Below the pieces are notes generated by a model. The model did not search any database. It saw only the letters and a program-made list of their open reading frames with translations, and had not been told where the DNA came from. A stretch of 64,000 nt of DNA from a bacterium (lineage in GTDB: Bacteria; Pseudomonadota; Alphaproteobacteria; SP197). The stretch spans positions 1 through 64,000 of the forward strand of contig JAPPGE010000094.1 in NCBI GenBank assembly GCA_028821455.1, written 5' to 3'. This document shows, one piece after another, positions 43,841-52,801 of the stretch. How positions within the stretch are numbered: position 1 is the stretch's first letter; every line of letters starts with the position of its first letter. The position numbers and the translations under genes are program-made.

Positions 43841-43962
43841 GCCGCGCCGTTGCCGAGATTCGGATGTGTCCACAACCCGCCGGTTGTGGCGGGCAGGACA
43901 CAGAGGCACCCTGTGCGGGGTAGCGGGCACGGTCGGCTGGCCCGGCCTCGGGACACGACGCG

Positions 43963-45777
43963 ATGAGCGTGATCAGACGCCTGAACGAAACAACGGTCAA
44001 TCGCATCGCCGCGGGCGAGGTGATCGAAAGACCGTCGTCGGTTGTCAAGGAACTGGTCGAGAATGCCATCGATGCCGGCGCCACACGGATCGACATCGCC
44101 GTCAACGGCGGCGGCAGGGAGTCGATCATGGTGGCGGATGACGGCGCCGGGATGGATGCCGACGACCTCTCCCTCTCGGTGGAACGCCACGCCACCTCCA
44201 AGCTGCCAGGCGATGATCTGACAGAGATCGAGACACTGGGATTCCGCGGTGAAGCCCTGCCGTCAATCGGCGCCGTCTCGCGCATGCGCATCGTCACCCG
44301 TCAACACGTGGAGGCGGCCGGCCTGATGATCGCCGTCGAGGGAGGACGTGTCGGTGCCCCCGCCCCCGCTGTGCGCAACCCGGGAACGACCGTCGAGGTC
44401 CGGGACCTCTTCTTTGCCACTCCGGCGCGGTTGAAGTTCCTCAAGTCCGAACGGGCGGAGAACGCCGCCGTCGCTGACGTTGTGAAGCGCCTTGCGATGG
44501 TGCGTCATGACATCGCGATGACGCTGACATTCAACGCCAGGAAGAGTCTCGTCGCCCGCAGCGAGCCCGGTGACGGAGCGGATGGTCAGCTGGCCCGCCT
44601 CGCCACCGTGCTGGGCAACGACTTCCGGGAGAATGCGGTGCCCGTCGACCGCGAACGCGACGGCATTCGCATCACCGGCTTCGCCGGTCTTCCAACGTTC
44701 AACCGGGCCAATACCCAGGGCCAGTTCCTGTTCGTCAACGCACGCCCGGTTCGCGACCGCCTACTTCTGGGTGCCGTCAAGGGGGCCTACCAGGGCGTTC
44801 TGGCGCCCCAGCGCTATCCCGTGGTGGCGCTCTTCATCCACATCCCGGCCGCGGCCGTCGATGTCAACGTCCATCCGGCCAAGGCCGAGGTGCGGTTCCG
44901 CGACAGTCAGCAGGTGCGCGGTCTCGTGGTGTCCGCCATCCATCGCGCCATCGAACAGCACGGGCATCGCACGTCGACAACCGCATCGCGCGAAGCCCTT
45001 GCGGCCATGCGTCCCGGCGACACGCAGTTCCCGGGGCGCCTCTTCGACCATGCCCAGGCAGGTTGGACACCCCAGGCGGCCTGGCGGAGTCCATCCGGCG
45101 GCAGTTTCCCGCGGTCCGGAGTACGACCGGCGGGCGACAGCACGGCAGACACCCATCCGCCACCCACAGTCGCGTCAGCCCCGGAAGACATCGAAGCGGG
45201 GCCCCTCGGCATCGCCCGCGCGCAGCTCCACGACACCTACGTCGTTGCCCAGACCGGGGACGGTATCGTCATCGTTGATCAGCACGCGGCACATGAACGC
45301 CTCGTTCTCGAGCGCATGAAGGCCGAGATGGCCGAGGAGGGCGTCACACGCCAGGTGCTGCTGTTGCCCGAAGTGGTGGAACTCGACGAGGTTGCAGCCA
45401 GCCGCCTTGCGGAACGACGCGATGAACTGAAGCAAGCGGGACTGGTCCTCGAGCAGTTCGGACCCGGTGCCGTGGTGGTCCGTGAGGTTCCTGCCATCCT
45501 CGGCGATGCCGACATCCAGGGTCTGGTCCGTGACCTGGCCGACGAACTGGCCGAGTCCGGCCAGGCCATGGCGCTCTCTCAACGCATCGAGCACGTGTGC
45601 AGCACCATGGCCTGCCACGGCAGCGTGCGCGCCGGGCGCAGGCTCAGGGAGGCCGAGATGAACGCGTTGCTGCGCGACATGGAGACGACTCCCAACTCCG
45701 GGCAGTGCAATCACGGCCGGCCAACATTCATCGAACTCAAGCTCGCCGACATCGAGCGCCTGTTCGGCCGCCGCTGA
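43963..45777 (+). CDS. mutL: DNA mismatch repair protein MutL
   Basis: A 604-residue MutL with the GHKL ATPase motifs NAIDAGATRIDI (about 38-49), DDGAGM and GFRGEALPSIGAVS, and the C-terminal endonuclease motif DQHAAHERLVLE, which marks the nicking type found outside Escherichia coli. ACHGSVRAGR and CNHGRPTFIEL complete the metal site. It starts about 120 bases after the second DUF3035 gene. In related genomes rsmD usually follows; here a 3.2-kb insert intervenes. Confidence 0.97.
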   Translation: MSVIRRLNETTVNRIAAGEVIERPSSVVKELVENAIDAGATRIDIAVNGGGRESIMVADDGAGMDADDLSLSVERHATSKLPGDDLTEIETLGFRGEALPSIGAVSRMRIVTRQHVEAAGLMIAVEGGRVGAPAPAVRNPGTTVEVRDLFFATPARLKFLKSERAENAAVADVVKRLAMVRHDIAMTLTFNARKSLVARSEPGDGADGQLARLATVLGNDFRENAVPVDRERDGIRITGFAGLPTFNRANTQGQFLFVNARPVRDRLLLGAVKGAYQGVLAPQRYPVVALFIHIPAAAVDVNVHPAKAEVRFRDSQQVRGLVVSAIHRAIEQHGHRTSTTASREALAAMRPGDTQFPGRLFDHAQAGWTPQAAWRSPSGGSFPRSGVRPAGDSTADTHPPPTVASAPEDIEAGPLGIARAQLHDTYVVAQTGDGIVIVDQHAAHERLVLERMKAEMAEEGVTRQVLLLPEVVELDEVAASRLAERRDELKQAGLVLEQFGPGAVVVREVPAILGDADIQGLVRDLADELAESGQAMALSQRIEHVCSTMACHGSVRAGRRLREAEMNALLRDMETTPNSGQCNHGRPTFIELKLADIERLFGRR

Positions 45778-45970
45778 ACCAGTGATCCGAAACCCGCGCC
45801 ACGTCGGTATGCTCCCGGTTGGAACAACCCGGGACACACGCCCGAACTGAAGACGTGACAGGTGCGGAACGCGGGTAGCCGGTGGGGAGAACCCCCGGCT
45901 CCACAGCGGATCTTGCATGTCCCGCGACAGCTTGATAGCGATTTGATCATCGGCATCCGGAGGCAACCCC

Positions 45971-46231
45971 ATGGTGACGATCAATGTGCGGCGGCTCGGC
46001 GAGGACGTGGTGGACCGCCTCAAGCAACGCGCCTCGCGGAACAACCGCTCCCTGGAGGGCGAGGCGCGCCACATCCTCGAATGCGCCGCCGACGACGACA
46101 TGGCGGCGAAGCGCGCGGCATTTGCGGAGACCATCAAGCAGCGGCGCCCCCTGACCGAAGGACGCAAGCACACACCTGCGGAAACTCTGATCCGCGAGGA
46201 CCGCGACCGCGGCCATCGCGACGACTACTGA
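45971..46231 (+). CDS. FitA-like ribbon-helix-helix antitoxin
   Basis: An 86-residue protein. The N-terminal ribbon-helix-helix domain (VTINVRRLGEDVVDRLKQRA, then NNRSLEGEARHIL) is of the Arc/FitA type, with a charged C-terminal tail that would wrap the toxin. The start follows CGGAGG. Its stop overlaps the start of a vapC-like gene (TGATG), the usual toxin-antitoxin layout. The partner toxin is broken, so this is probably an orphan antitoxin. Confidence 0.8.
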   Translation: MVTINVRRLGEDVVDRLKQRASRNNRSLEGEARHILECAADDDMAAKRAAFAETIKQRRPLTEGRKHTPAETLIREDRDRGHRDDY

Positions 46232-46488
46232 TGCGCTTCGTGGTCGACGCGAGCGTGGCGGTCAAGTGGCTGGTCGCCGAAGATGATGCGGATGTTGCCG
46301 AAGAGCTGGCGACGAGCGGCCACGACCTGCATGCGCCGCGCCTGATGGCTTCGGAGATTGCCGGTGCGCTGGGGCGTCGACCAGACCGTCTCCGCCGATG
46401 CGGTGCGTCTGGCGCTGGCGCTCGACTGTCCGATCGACGACTGCGTCTATCTTGCGCTCGCCCATCGCATCGGCGCGACGACAATCGA
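46231..46488 (+). pseudogene. VapC-type PIN toxin with internal deletion and lost end
   Basis: The frame begins as an intact VapC toxin (MRFVVDASVAVKWLVAE, then HAPRLMASEIAGALG). After about 46374 the sequence jumps one frame and about 50 residues ahead to TVSADAVRLALALDCPIDD and CVYLALAHRIGA, and breaks off near 46488, where the normal TADxRF end should come. The last part is then continuous with the truncated nuclease gene on the other strand. A single deletion may have removed the middle of the toxin; the final residues were lost at the recombination joint. Confidence 0.7.
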
Positions 46489-46968
46489 AGTTTTCCAGAG
46501 CATTTCGTCGGTCTTCTGGTCATCCGAGAACCGCTCGGCCAGCGGACCGCCGGTCGCCAGACTGTTCGATCTTTCTCCGATGGGAGGCATGCCGGCCACG
46601 TTCCGTTCGAGAATGATCCCCAGTCGGTCGGGGACCCGGGAAGACCCACGCCCGCGAGCCCAAAGTTCCTCTACGTAGCGGGCAGCATCGCCTACGGGAT
46701 AGTCGCCGAGATGCTCGCTCCGGCTCTTGACCTGTATGAAAGTGGTCTCCTCCCCTCGCAGTTCGACGTCGTCGCCGCCTTCTGGAATCACGGTTGCCGG
46801 GGACCGCAGGTGCGCCCATGTTGCAATCGCCAGCCGTGCCGAGACTGCGTCCTGATAGCGGAAGCCCCGGCCGGCGTTGGACCCGGACCTGGACGCTCGT
46901 TTGGCCGCAGGCGGATGTTTCTTGGGATCAGGGCACCGCTTACGGGCTCTTGCCTTTCTCTTGGCCAT
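46447..46968 (-). pseudogene. truncated DUF4297-like nuclease (N-terminal part)
   Basis: From ATG 46968 the frame encodes GSNAGRGFRYQDAVSARLA and then EGGDDVELRGEETTFIQVKSR, the GxxFxYQ and D...QVK nuclease motifs of DUF4297/Cap4-like defence nucleases. After about 160 residues the frame enters the reverse of the vapC remnant and stops at 46447, so the effector part is missing. It overlaps the end of the AbiEii gene by 29 bases, so it was probably the third gene of that operon. Confidence 0.6.
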
Positions 46969-48046
46969 GCCCGGACCGAGCAGCGTCCGAAACGCCGTCC
47001 TCCGGAGGTGCATTCAGTGCCGTTTCCAGATCGGCGACGGCGGTGATGATCGCTTCGAACCCGGGAGCCTTGCCGAAGATCATGCCCGCCATCGCGCGAT
47101 AGTCGCGCCGCAGATCGTCGTGCATGTCACCCTCGGGACAGATCGAAAACGTGGGCGCAACGGCTGTTGCGAGATCAAAGTCAGGCCGATTGAAGAACAT
47201 GCGGGCATGGGCAACGCAATCTGCGCCAAGTTCGCGGTTCTTGAGCGCTCTGATGCCCGCCTCCGATGCGAGCAATTGGTATGTGTCGTAGTAATGCCGC
47301 GAGACACGCTGACCGTTGCCCTTGAGTTCGCCGCGAATGTCAAACCAGCGGCGCAGCCCGTGCAAGATCACAATCTTGTCCCAGAAGGTGCGCTCCGCAT
47401 CGACGACGGTGACGTTGCCGACGCCAAGGTCGATATCGGGAACATCGTCTTCCACATAGGGCCGAACGACACGGACCGAGTTTGGATCGAGTGCTGATTT
47501 CGCACCTGACTCGATCTTCACGATCTTGGTGATATAGGCATCGACGGGCGTCGCCGTCGGGTAGCGCAGACAGAGGGCCTGATTGTCCTGGGGGTCTGCT
47601 TCGACAACGAACTGCTTCGGGTCGAGCCCGTTGCGAGCGGCTGTTTCAGAGACAATCTTCGAAAGACCTTCAAGACATGATCCATTGATGTATGCTTCGC
47701 AAGCTTCCCTGATGGCGTCGAGAGCCTTGATGCGCTTCTTGCCGCTCAGCGCCTCAAGTTGCTCGATTGTCACCGCTTCTCCGAGGTCGTTCCGAAACAC
47801 GGTCACGTCGATGTCTTCCGAGAATCGCCTTATCAAACCGAACCCCTTGGAAAGGGACGTGCCGCCTTTGAACAGCAGCCGGGGCTTGGCCGGCAATCCG
47901 TTGAAGAGCGCGTCGAGGGTCCAGCAGACCCAGAAGTCCTTCTCCGCATTTTGGGGGGTGGTCCCCAGCCGCTGCGCCGTTGTCGTGAACAGGCCACGGC
48001 GAGCCTCGTCGTCGGCCGCCATGATGCGACCATAGGAGGAGTTCAC
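46940..48046 (-). CDS. AbiEii-type nucleotidyltransferase toxin
   Basis: A 368-residue toxin of the type IV AbiE system. The nucleotidyltransferase motif is seen in LLFKGGTSLSKGFGLIRRF followed by SEDIDVTV (Gly-Ser and Asp-x-Asp). The AbiEii N-terminus AEKDFWVCWTLDALF is present. A GTG at 48046 that overlaps the antitoxin stop (GTGA) gives full length and coupled translation; an ATG at 48022 is an alternative. No damage is seen. Two direct-inverted operators lie upstream of the operon. Confidence 0.88.
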   Translation of the reverse strand: MNSSYGRIMAADDEARRGLFTTTAQRLGTTPQNAEKDFWVCWTLDALFNGLPAKPRLLFKGGTSLSKGFGLIRRFSEDIDVTVFRNDLGEAVTIEQLEALSGKKRIKALDAIREACEAYINGSCLEGLSKIVSETAARNGLDPKQFVVEADPQDNQALCLRYPTATPVDAYITKIVKIESGAKSALDPNSVRVVRPYVEDDVPDIDLGVGNVTVVDAERTFWDKIVILHGLRRWFDIRGELKGNGQRVSRHYYDTYQLLASEAGIRALKNRELGADCVAHARMFFNRPDFDLATAVAPTFSICPEGDMHDDLRRDYRAMAGMIFGKAPGFEAIITAVADLETALNAPPEDGVSDAARSGHGQEKGKSP

Positions 48047-48699
48047 GACGCGCTCTTCGCTTCGTTCAGCATGGGGCGCAGGAGGGTCTGCATCCATGCC
48101 GGCAACGTCGATAGCCCCTCTGTCAGATCGTCGCGAAGCCTCTGGCCTTGTCTTGGGTCATGGAGAAGTGCGGTCAGGCGCTGCGTTGTCGCCCGATCAT
48201 CGTCCACTTCTCCCATCGTATCCCGCAGCCAGTGCAGTGCTTGCACGACACGCATGGCAGGCCTTCCAGCCCAGTAGAGCTTGCTGGCGGCCGTTGGCTT
48301 GAACGTGATGTCGAGCCGTCCAAGAGAGACCGGTTTCAGACGCGCATCTGTATGCACCACGATCCTGGCCGGAATGGCATTGGTGAGCCCAAGGTCGTTC
48401 GCCGCGGTCATGCCGTCGACGAGCACGCGCACTTGATCTCTCCGCGCGATTGCGTCGATGACTTCTCGAAGGTCCGGCGGGCTATCCTTCCGGGTGAGGC
48501 TGTTGAGCGAAGGCCTGTCGTAGAGGCCGCGGTCGATGCGCCGCAAGGTCCCAGCACTGGTCAGGCGTTGCAATACCTTGTCCACGGCATCGCGCGCACC
48601 GAGATCAAGGAAATCGCGCGGCGTCCAAACCCCCTGTGACACGCCTTGGTCGATCCGTGTCAGGATATCGGTCTTCAGACTGGATGAGGTCTTGTTCAT
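48043..48699 (-). CDS. AbiEi-type antitoxin/repressor
   Basis: A 218-residue AbiEi antitoxin (DUF6088 type). An N-terminal winged helix is followed by LQRLTSAGTLRRIDRGLYD and a C-terminal domain (RLDITFKPTAASKLYWAGRP). In known systems it represses the operon by binding inverted repeats and does not need to touch the toxin. The ATG at 48699 lies directly at the edge of the first palindrome; a second ATG at 48717 is inside it, so the later one is preferred. Its stop overlaps the toxin start. Confidence 0.85.
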   Translation of the reverse strand: MNKTSSSLKTDILTRIDQGVSQGVWTPRDFLDLGARDAVDKVLQRLTSAGTLRRIDRGLYDRPSLNSLTRKDSPPDLREVIDAIARRDQVRVLVDGMTAANDLGLTNAIPARIVVHTDARLKPVSLGRLDITFKPTAASKLYWAGRPAMRVVQALHWLRDTMGEVDDDRATTQRLTALLHDPRQGQRLRDDLTEGLSTLPAWMQTLLRPMLNEAKSAS

Positions 48700-48770
48700 G
48701 TCCGAAATCTGTAGCATGATTTCGGACGGATTGAAAGTCGGAGTCCGAAGAATGTATACAATTTTCGGAC
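48700..48770. promoter_or_regulatory. two identical-format palindromic operators of the AbiE operon
   Basis: Four copies of the 7-base half-site GTCCGAA/TTCGGAC occur: 48700-48706 with 48721-48727, and 48743-48749 with 48764-48770. Both palindromes are 28 bases long with 14-base centres, and they are 15 bases apart. They lie directly before the abiEi start. They are very likely the binding sites of AbiEi, giving cooperative autorepression. The promoter must overlap them; TATACA near 48755 could be a -10 box. Confidence 0.75.
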
Positions 48771-49011
48771 GAGCCGATCCTCAGAATTCGAGCCGGGTAG
48801 TTGGGCTGGTCACCAGATCGTATCAGGCCGATCAACATCAACTCTGGGCGGAGTGCCGGCACCGATGGCAAAGGCGCGTGACGGCTTTGGCGATGCTTGC
48901 CACACATCGGCTTGGTTGAGGCGTGCATGCTCACGCGAGGCTGAGTATTGACGCCGTAATATGAGAGACGATGCGTTGCTTGTTCAGTGGTGAGGCTACC
49001 TTAACCGGACC

Positions 49012-49581
49012 TCATTGAGTGTACGCCACGGCAAGGCGCAGAAAGACCAGGCGAGCCCGGCCCACGATCCTCTCATCAATGTGCGTGAAACCGTCCGGGA
49101 CGTGAAGGGCTGCGGCCTTCGGCTGCTCGACGACGGCCAGGGCACCGGATCCGAGCCAGCCGCAGGAACGCAGGTTCTCCAGTGCCGTGCCCGCAAGGCG
49201 CGAGCGCCAGGGCGGATCGAGATAGGCGAGATCAACAGGGCGAGGAATGTCGGGCAGTTGTCTCGTTGCGTCGCAGCGCACAAGCATGGTGCGGCGCTCT
49301 TCACCGAGTGCGGCGATGTTCCTCGAGGCTGCGTCCAGAGCGGCCGGAGCATTGTCGACAAGCACGGCGTGGCTTGCGCCCCGGGAGAGCGCTTCCAGGG
49401 CGATCGCTCCGGTACCACAGAAGACATCGGCCACATGGGCGCCATCGAGCCCGCGCCATGATCTGCTGTTGACCAGGATGTTGAAGAGCGCCTCTCTCAC
49501 CCTGTCGGCGGTGGGGCGGACACCGGTGCCCTCGGGAGCGACCAGGCGACGGCGTCTATGACGGCCGGCAACGATGCGCAT
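49012..49581 (-). CDS. rsmD: 16S rRNA (guanine966-N2)-methyltransferase
   Basis: A 189-residue RsmD. The start MRIVAGRHRRRRLVAPEG and PTADRVREALFNIL are typical, the SAM-binding loop is VFCGTGAIALEALSRGA, and the catalytic motif is LDPPW (normally DPPY). It modifies 16S rRNA at guanine 966. The first 26 bases overlap the 3' end of the preceding gene. It follows rluB and a glutamine amidotransferase in one operon. Confidence 0.95.
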   Translation of the reverse strand: MRIVAGRHRRRRLVAPEGTGVRPTADRVREALFNILVNSRSWRGLDGAHVADVFCGTGAIALEALSRGASHAVLVDNAPAALDAASRNIAALGEERRTMLVRCDATRQLPDIPRPVDLAYLDPPWRSRLAGTALENLRSCGWLGSGALAVVEQPKAAALHVPDGFTHIDERIVGRARLVFLRLAVAYTQ

Positions 49582-50311
49582 CGAGCCTCGGTCTCCAGTC
49601 CCCCGGGAGCTGCTCTCTCAACACCTTGACGGGCACCTCCTCGACGGCTCCCCTGGCGAGCTTGCCAAGCTGGAACGGACCGTAGGAGGTTCTGATGAGA
49701 CGGTTGACGGTGAGACCGAGCGATCCCAGGACACGGCGAATCTCCCGGTTGCGTCCCTCGCGAAGGGTCATCGTGAGCCAGGCGTTGGCGCCGGTGCGGC
49801 CATCAAGGCGGGCGGTGATGGAACCGTAGCGGACGCCATCGACGGTCACCCCCCTCTCCAGGGTCTCGAGTGCATCCTTCGCCGGGACCCCGTAGACACG
49901 CACGCGGTATCGCCGGGCCCAGCCTGTCAGTGGCAACTCCATCCAGCGGGCGAGATCCCCGTCATTGGTGACGAGCAGAAGGCCTTCCGATGCAATGTCG
50001 AGCCGCCCGACGCTCATCAGGTGGGGATGCGAGTCTCCGAAGAGGTCGAAGACGGTCCTGCGGCCTCTTTCGTCCTGTCTCGACACCACGAGGCCGGGCG
50101 GCTTGTTGAGTCGCCACAGCCGCAGACGCGGTCGATCCGGAATGCGCATGCCATCGACGGTCACGATGTCGTCCGCCGTCACCGTCACGCCGGGCGAGGT
50201 CAGCACCTCGCCGTTGACCGCAACCCTTCCTTGCGCGATCAGGCGTTCCGCTTCGCGCCTCGAAGCAATGCCGGCATGGGCGATGCGCCTGGCAACCCGC
50301 TCGGCCATCAC
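49556..50311 (-). CDS. rluB: RsuA/RluB-family pseudouridine synthase
   Basis: A 251-residue enzyme with an S4 RNA-binding domain (RIAHAGIASRREAERLIAQG) and the catalytic loop GRLDIASEGLLLVTNDGD, whose Asp isomerises uridine in 23S rRNA. The length fits RluB. Its start overlaps the stop of the upstream amidotransferase gene (ATGA), and its end overlaps rsmD by 26 bases. RsuA cannot be fully excluded, but the neighbours favour RluB. Confidence 0.9.
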   Translation of the reverse strand: MMAERVARRIAHAGIASRREAERLIAQGRVAVNGEVLTSPGVTVTADDIVTVDGMRIPDRPRLRLWRLNKPPGLVVSRQDERGRRTVFDLFGDSHPHLMSVGRLDIASEGLLLVTNDGDLARWMELPLTGWARRYRVRVYGVPAKDALETLERGVTVDGVRYGSITARLDGRTGANAWLTMTLREGRNREIRRVLGSLGLTVNRLIRTSYGPFQLGKLARGAVEEVPVKVLREQLPGDWRPRLDAHRCRPS

Positions 50312-51024
50312 CCGCGGCAGGCTTCCACGAAGGCCCTGAAGAGATGCCGGTCACCCTGTGATATGGCGTACTCGGGGTGCCACTGGACACCCAGGCAGAA
50401 GCGGTATCCCGTGTGCTCGATACCTTCGATGACGCCGTCGGGCGCCACCGCGTTGACCGCCACATCATCTCCCACCGCGTCCGCCGCCTGGTGATGGGCG
50501 CTGTTGACCGGAAGCTCCGCGACGCCAACGATGTCATAGAGGAGGGTGTTCTGCTTCACGGTCACGGTATGTCCCGCCCGGGTACGTGGCCCCTGCTGCT
50601 CGTGCGCGAGACAGTCGGGAATCGAATCCGGAATATGCTGGATCAGGGTGCCACCAAGCACCACATTGAGCAGTTGCTGTCCGCCACAAATTCCGAGAAC
50701 GGGGCGGTCGCGCAGCAGGGCGTCCTCGGTGACAGCCCACTCGAACCGGGTTCGTCTGTCCTTGGTGGTCACCAACTGGTGGCGCGTCGACGCCCCGAAC
50801 AGCGCCGGATCGATATCGAAGGCGCCTCCCGTGACCACCACCCCGTCGAGAGCCTTGACATAGGCCCCTGCGAGGCCGGATTCGTGGCCGATGGCCACCG
50901 GAAGTCCGCCCGCTTCGACAATGGCGGACATGTAGTTTTGCCGGATGGCGTACCACGGCATGTTCGAATAGTGACCGGGCTCCTCGCAGTCCAGCGTCAG
51001 GCCGATCAGGGGACGTCCTGGCAT
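50308..51024 (-). CDS. class I glutamine amidotransferase (peptidase C26 type)
   Basis: A 238-residue gamma-glutamyl-hydrolase-like enzyme of the PuuD group. The nucleophile elbow is GICGGQQLLN (Cys about 115) and the His-Glu pair is in GVQWHPEYA. Such enzymes hydrolyse gamma-glutamyl derivatives of amines, for example gamma-glutamyl-GABA in putrescine use. The start at 51024 (MPGRPLIGLTLD) is chosen by family. It overlaps rluB, so it is first in that operon. A polyamine role would agree with the many PotD-like genes here, by inference. Confidence 0.9.
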   Translation of the reverse strand: MPGRPLIGLTLDCEEPGHYSNMPWYAIRQNYMSAIVEAGGLPVAIGHESGLAGAYVKALDGVVVTGGAFDIDPALFGASTRHQLVTTKDRRTRFEWAVTEDALLRDRPVLGICGGQQLLNVVLGGTLIQHIPDSIPDCLAHEQQGPRTRAGHTVTVKQNTLLYDIVGVAELPVNSAHHQAADAVGDDVAVNAVAPDGVIEGIEHTGYRFCLGVQWHPEYAISQGDRHLFRAFVEACRG

Positions 51025-51092
51025 GGTATCCTTCGCGGTGCTTGGCCACCTCACTGTGGCGATTCGCCGCGCCACGTGCAAGAAGGCTGACC

Positions 51093-51545
51093 ATGGACCG
51101 GACGGCAACATTCATGGAGATGGCACTCGCCGAGGCCGAGGCCGCCGCCGGGCGGGGCGAGCCTCCGGTGGGGGCCGTCGTCGTGCTGGATGGGAAGATT
51201 GTCGCGGCGGCAGGCAACCGCGCGCGCGAGGACGCCGACCCCACCGCCCATGCGGAAATCCTCGCCCTGCGGCAGGCCTGCGGCATACTGGGAAGCCACC
51301 GTCTCGACGGCGCCGATCTCCATGTCACCCTGGAGCCCTGCCCCATGTGCGCCGGTGCCATCGCCGAAGCCCGCATCCGGCGTCTCTACTACGGAGCCGA
51401 GGACCCCAAGGGAGGCGCTGTCGACAACGGTGTGCGCCTCTTCGATCAACCAACCTGCCACCACCGGCCGGAGGTCTACGGCGGCATCCTCGAAACCCGC
51501 TGCAGCGAACTCCTCAAGACCTTCTTTGCCGCCAGGAGAACATGA
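51093..51545 (+). CDS. tadA: tRNA adenosine deaminase
   Basis: A 150-residue deaminase that makes inosine at the wobble position of tRNA-Arg(ACG). The zinc motif is HAEILALRQA (His and catalytic Glu) with PCPMCAGAI about 30 residues later. It is divergent from the amidotransferase-rluB-rsmD operon. The start at 51093 is preferred over an earlier ATG because the family begins with a methionine close to the first helix. Confidence 0.95.
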   Translation: MDRTATFMEMALAEAEAAAGRGEPPVGAVVVLDGKIVAAAGNRAREDADPTAHAEILALRQACGILGSHRLDGADLHVTLEPCPMCAGAIAEARIRRLYYGAEDPKGGAVDNGVRLFDQPTCHHRPEVYGGILETRCSELLKTFFAARRT

Positions 51546-51619
51546 CGCCGCTCCGCAACACCCGTTGATCAGGCGTGTTGCGGAGCGGTCGTCAGGGAAC
51601 GTCTGTGTGTCGCTGACCT

Positions 51620-52744
51620 CTACAGGCCGGCGATGATATCTTCCCAGGTCTCCAGCATCAGTTCGTCAATCGCCGGATCCATGGGAACCCAGAAGGCGGT
51701 CCCTTCCATCAGGCGCACGGGATCGTCGTAACCGAGCGCCACGAGGGTCTCGGTGTCCACGAGGTCGAAGGACTTGATGTTGCCGTGACCATAGCCGTAG
51801 GCCTCGATGAGAAACTTGCCGGTTTCCGGCGCCAGCCACGCATCGATGAAGTCGTAGGCCATCTGTTCGTCGTTCTCGGCCGCGGCCAGGCGTACGAGAC
51901 CACAGGCCCAGCCAAAGGCGCCTTCCTTCGGCGCCGCGAAGGCAACCGGAATCCCCTGATCGAGGAGATTGACGAGAGCCTCGTTCCAGGCGTAGGCCAC
52001 GACGCACTCGCCGGAAGCGATAGCCTGTTCCATGTCGGTCTGGCTGTCCCAGTAGAACCTGACGAGGTCACGCTGCTTGCGTGCCATGTCAGCGGCTTCC
52101 ATGACCTGTTCGGGCGTGGGATTCATCGGGTCATAACCCAGAATCTTGAGTGGAACGAAGATGCTGGCCGTGGTGTTCCTGGCACAGATGCGGCCCGCGT
52201 ACTTCTCGTCATACATGTACATCCAGGACTCCTCGCCCTCGATGATATCGGTGCGATAGATCATCGATGACAGACCGAAGTCCGTGATGACCATGTAGAC
52301 GTCGCCGTCGATCACGGCGCCGTTCATGGTATGAAGGGCGGGGAACATGTCGTCCCAATAGCTGACACGCGACGTGTCGATCGGCTGCACGACTCCCGCA
52401 TCATGCCAGCGCGGCACACCATCGACGCAGGGGTGGGCGAGATCGGCGACAAACCCGGCCCGGATCTTCTGCAATCCGTCCTCCGCCGAGGCGAAGATCG
52501 ACCAGTCCGGCGACCGACCGTGCTTGTCGAAGAAGGGCTGGTGAAGTTCCACCGGTTCGTAACCCGACCAGGTGAAGTAGTGGATCATGTCGCCCTCGGC
52601 CGCCATCGCAGGCGATACCAGCGACGAGGCGACCGGAGCCACCCCCGCCGCGGCGGCGGCAGCCATGAAGTCACGGCGGTCGATTTCGCGGTTGATCAGC
52701 TTCTTCTGCAACTGCTCGACACGCGGTTTTCTCAACACATGCAT
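51620..52744 (-). CDS. PotD-like extracellular binding protein 2
   Basis: A 374-residue binding protein. A twin-arginine leader (IDRRDFMAAAAAAG) precedes the mature domain (DMIHYFTWSGYEPVELHQ, later AFAAPKEGAFGWACGLV). It is a close paralogue of the gene just upstream, with most residues the same. AAGGAG lies ten bases before the ATG. The two form a tandem without an adjacent permease or ATPase. It probably binds polyamine-like or small cationic ligands by family. Confidence 0.88.
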   Translation of the reverse strand: MHVLRKPRVEQLQKKLINREIDRRDFMAAAAAAGVAPVASSLVSPAMAAEGDMIHYFTWSGYEPVELHQPFFDKHGRSPDWSIFASAEDGLQKIRAGFVADLAHPCVDGVPRWHDAGVVQPIDTSRVSYWDDMFPALHTMNGAVIDGDVYMVITDFGLSSMIYRTDIIEGEESWMYMYDEKYAGRICARNTTASIFVPLKILGYDPMNPTPEQVMEAADMARKQRDLVRFYWDSQTDMEQAIASGECVVAYAWNEALVNLLDQGIPVAFAAPKEGAFGWACGLVRLAAAENDEQMAYDFIDAWLAPETGKFLIEAYGYGHGNIKSFDLVDTETLVALGYDDPVRLMEGTAFWVPMDPAIDELMLETWEDIIAGL

Positions 52745-52801
52745 TGTCTAGTCACTCCTTTGTATTGTTTCAAAGATGACGGGCTGATGACTGATCCGGC
52801 T

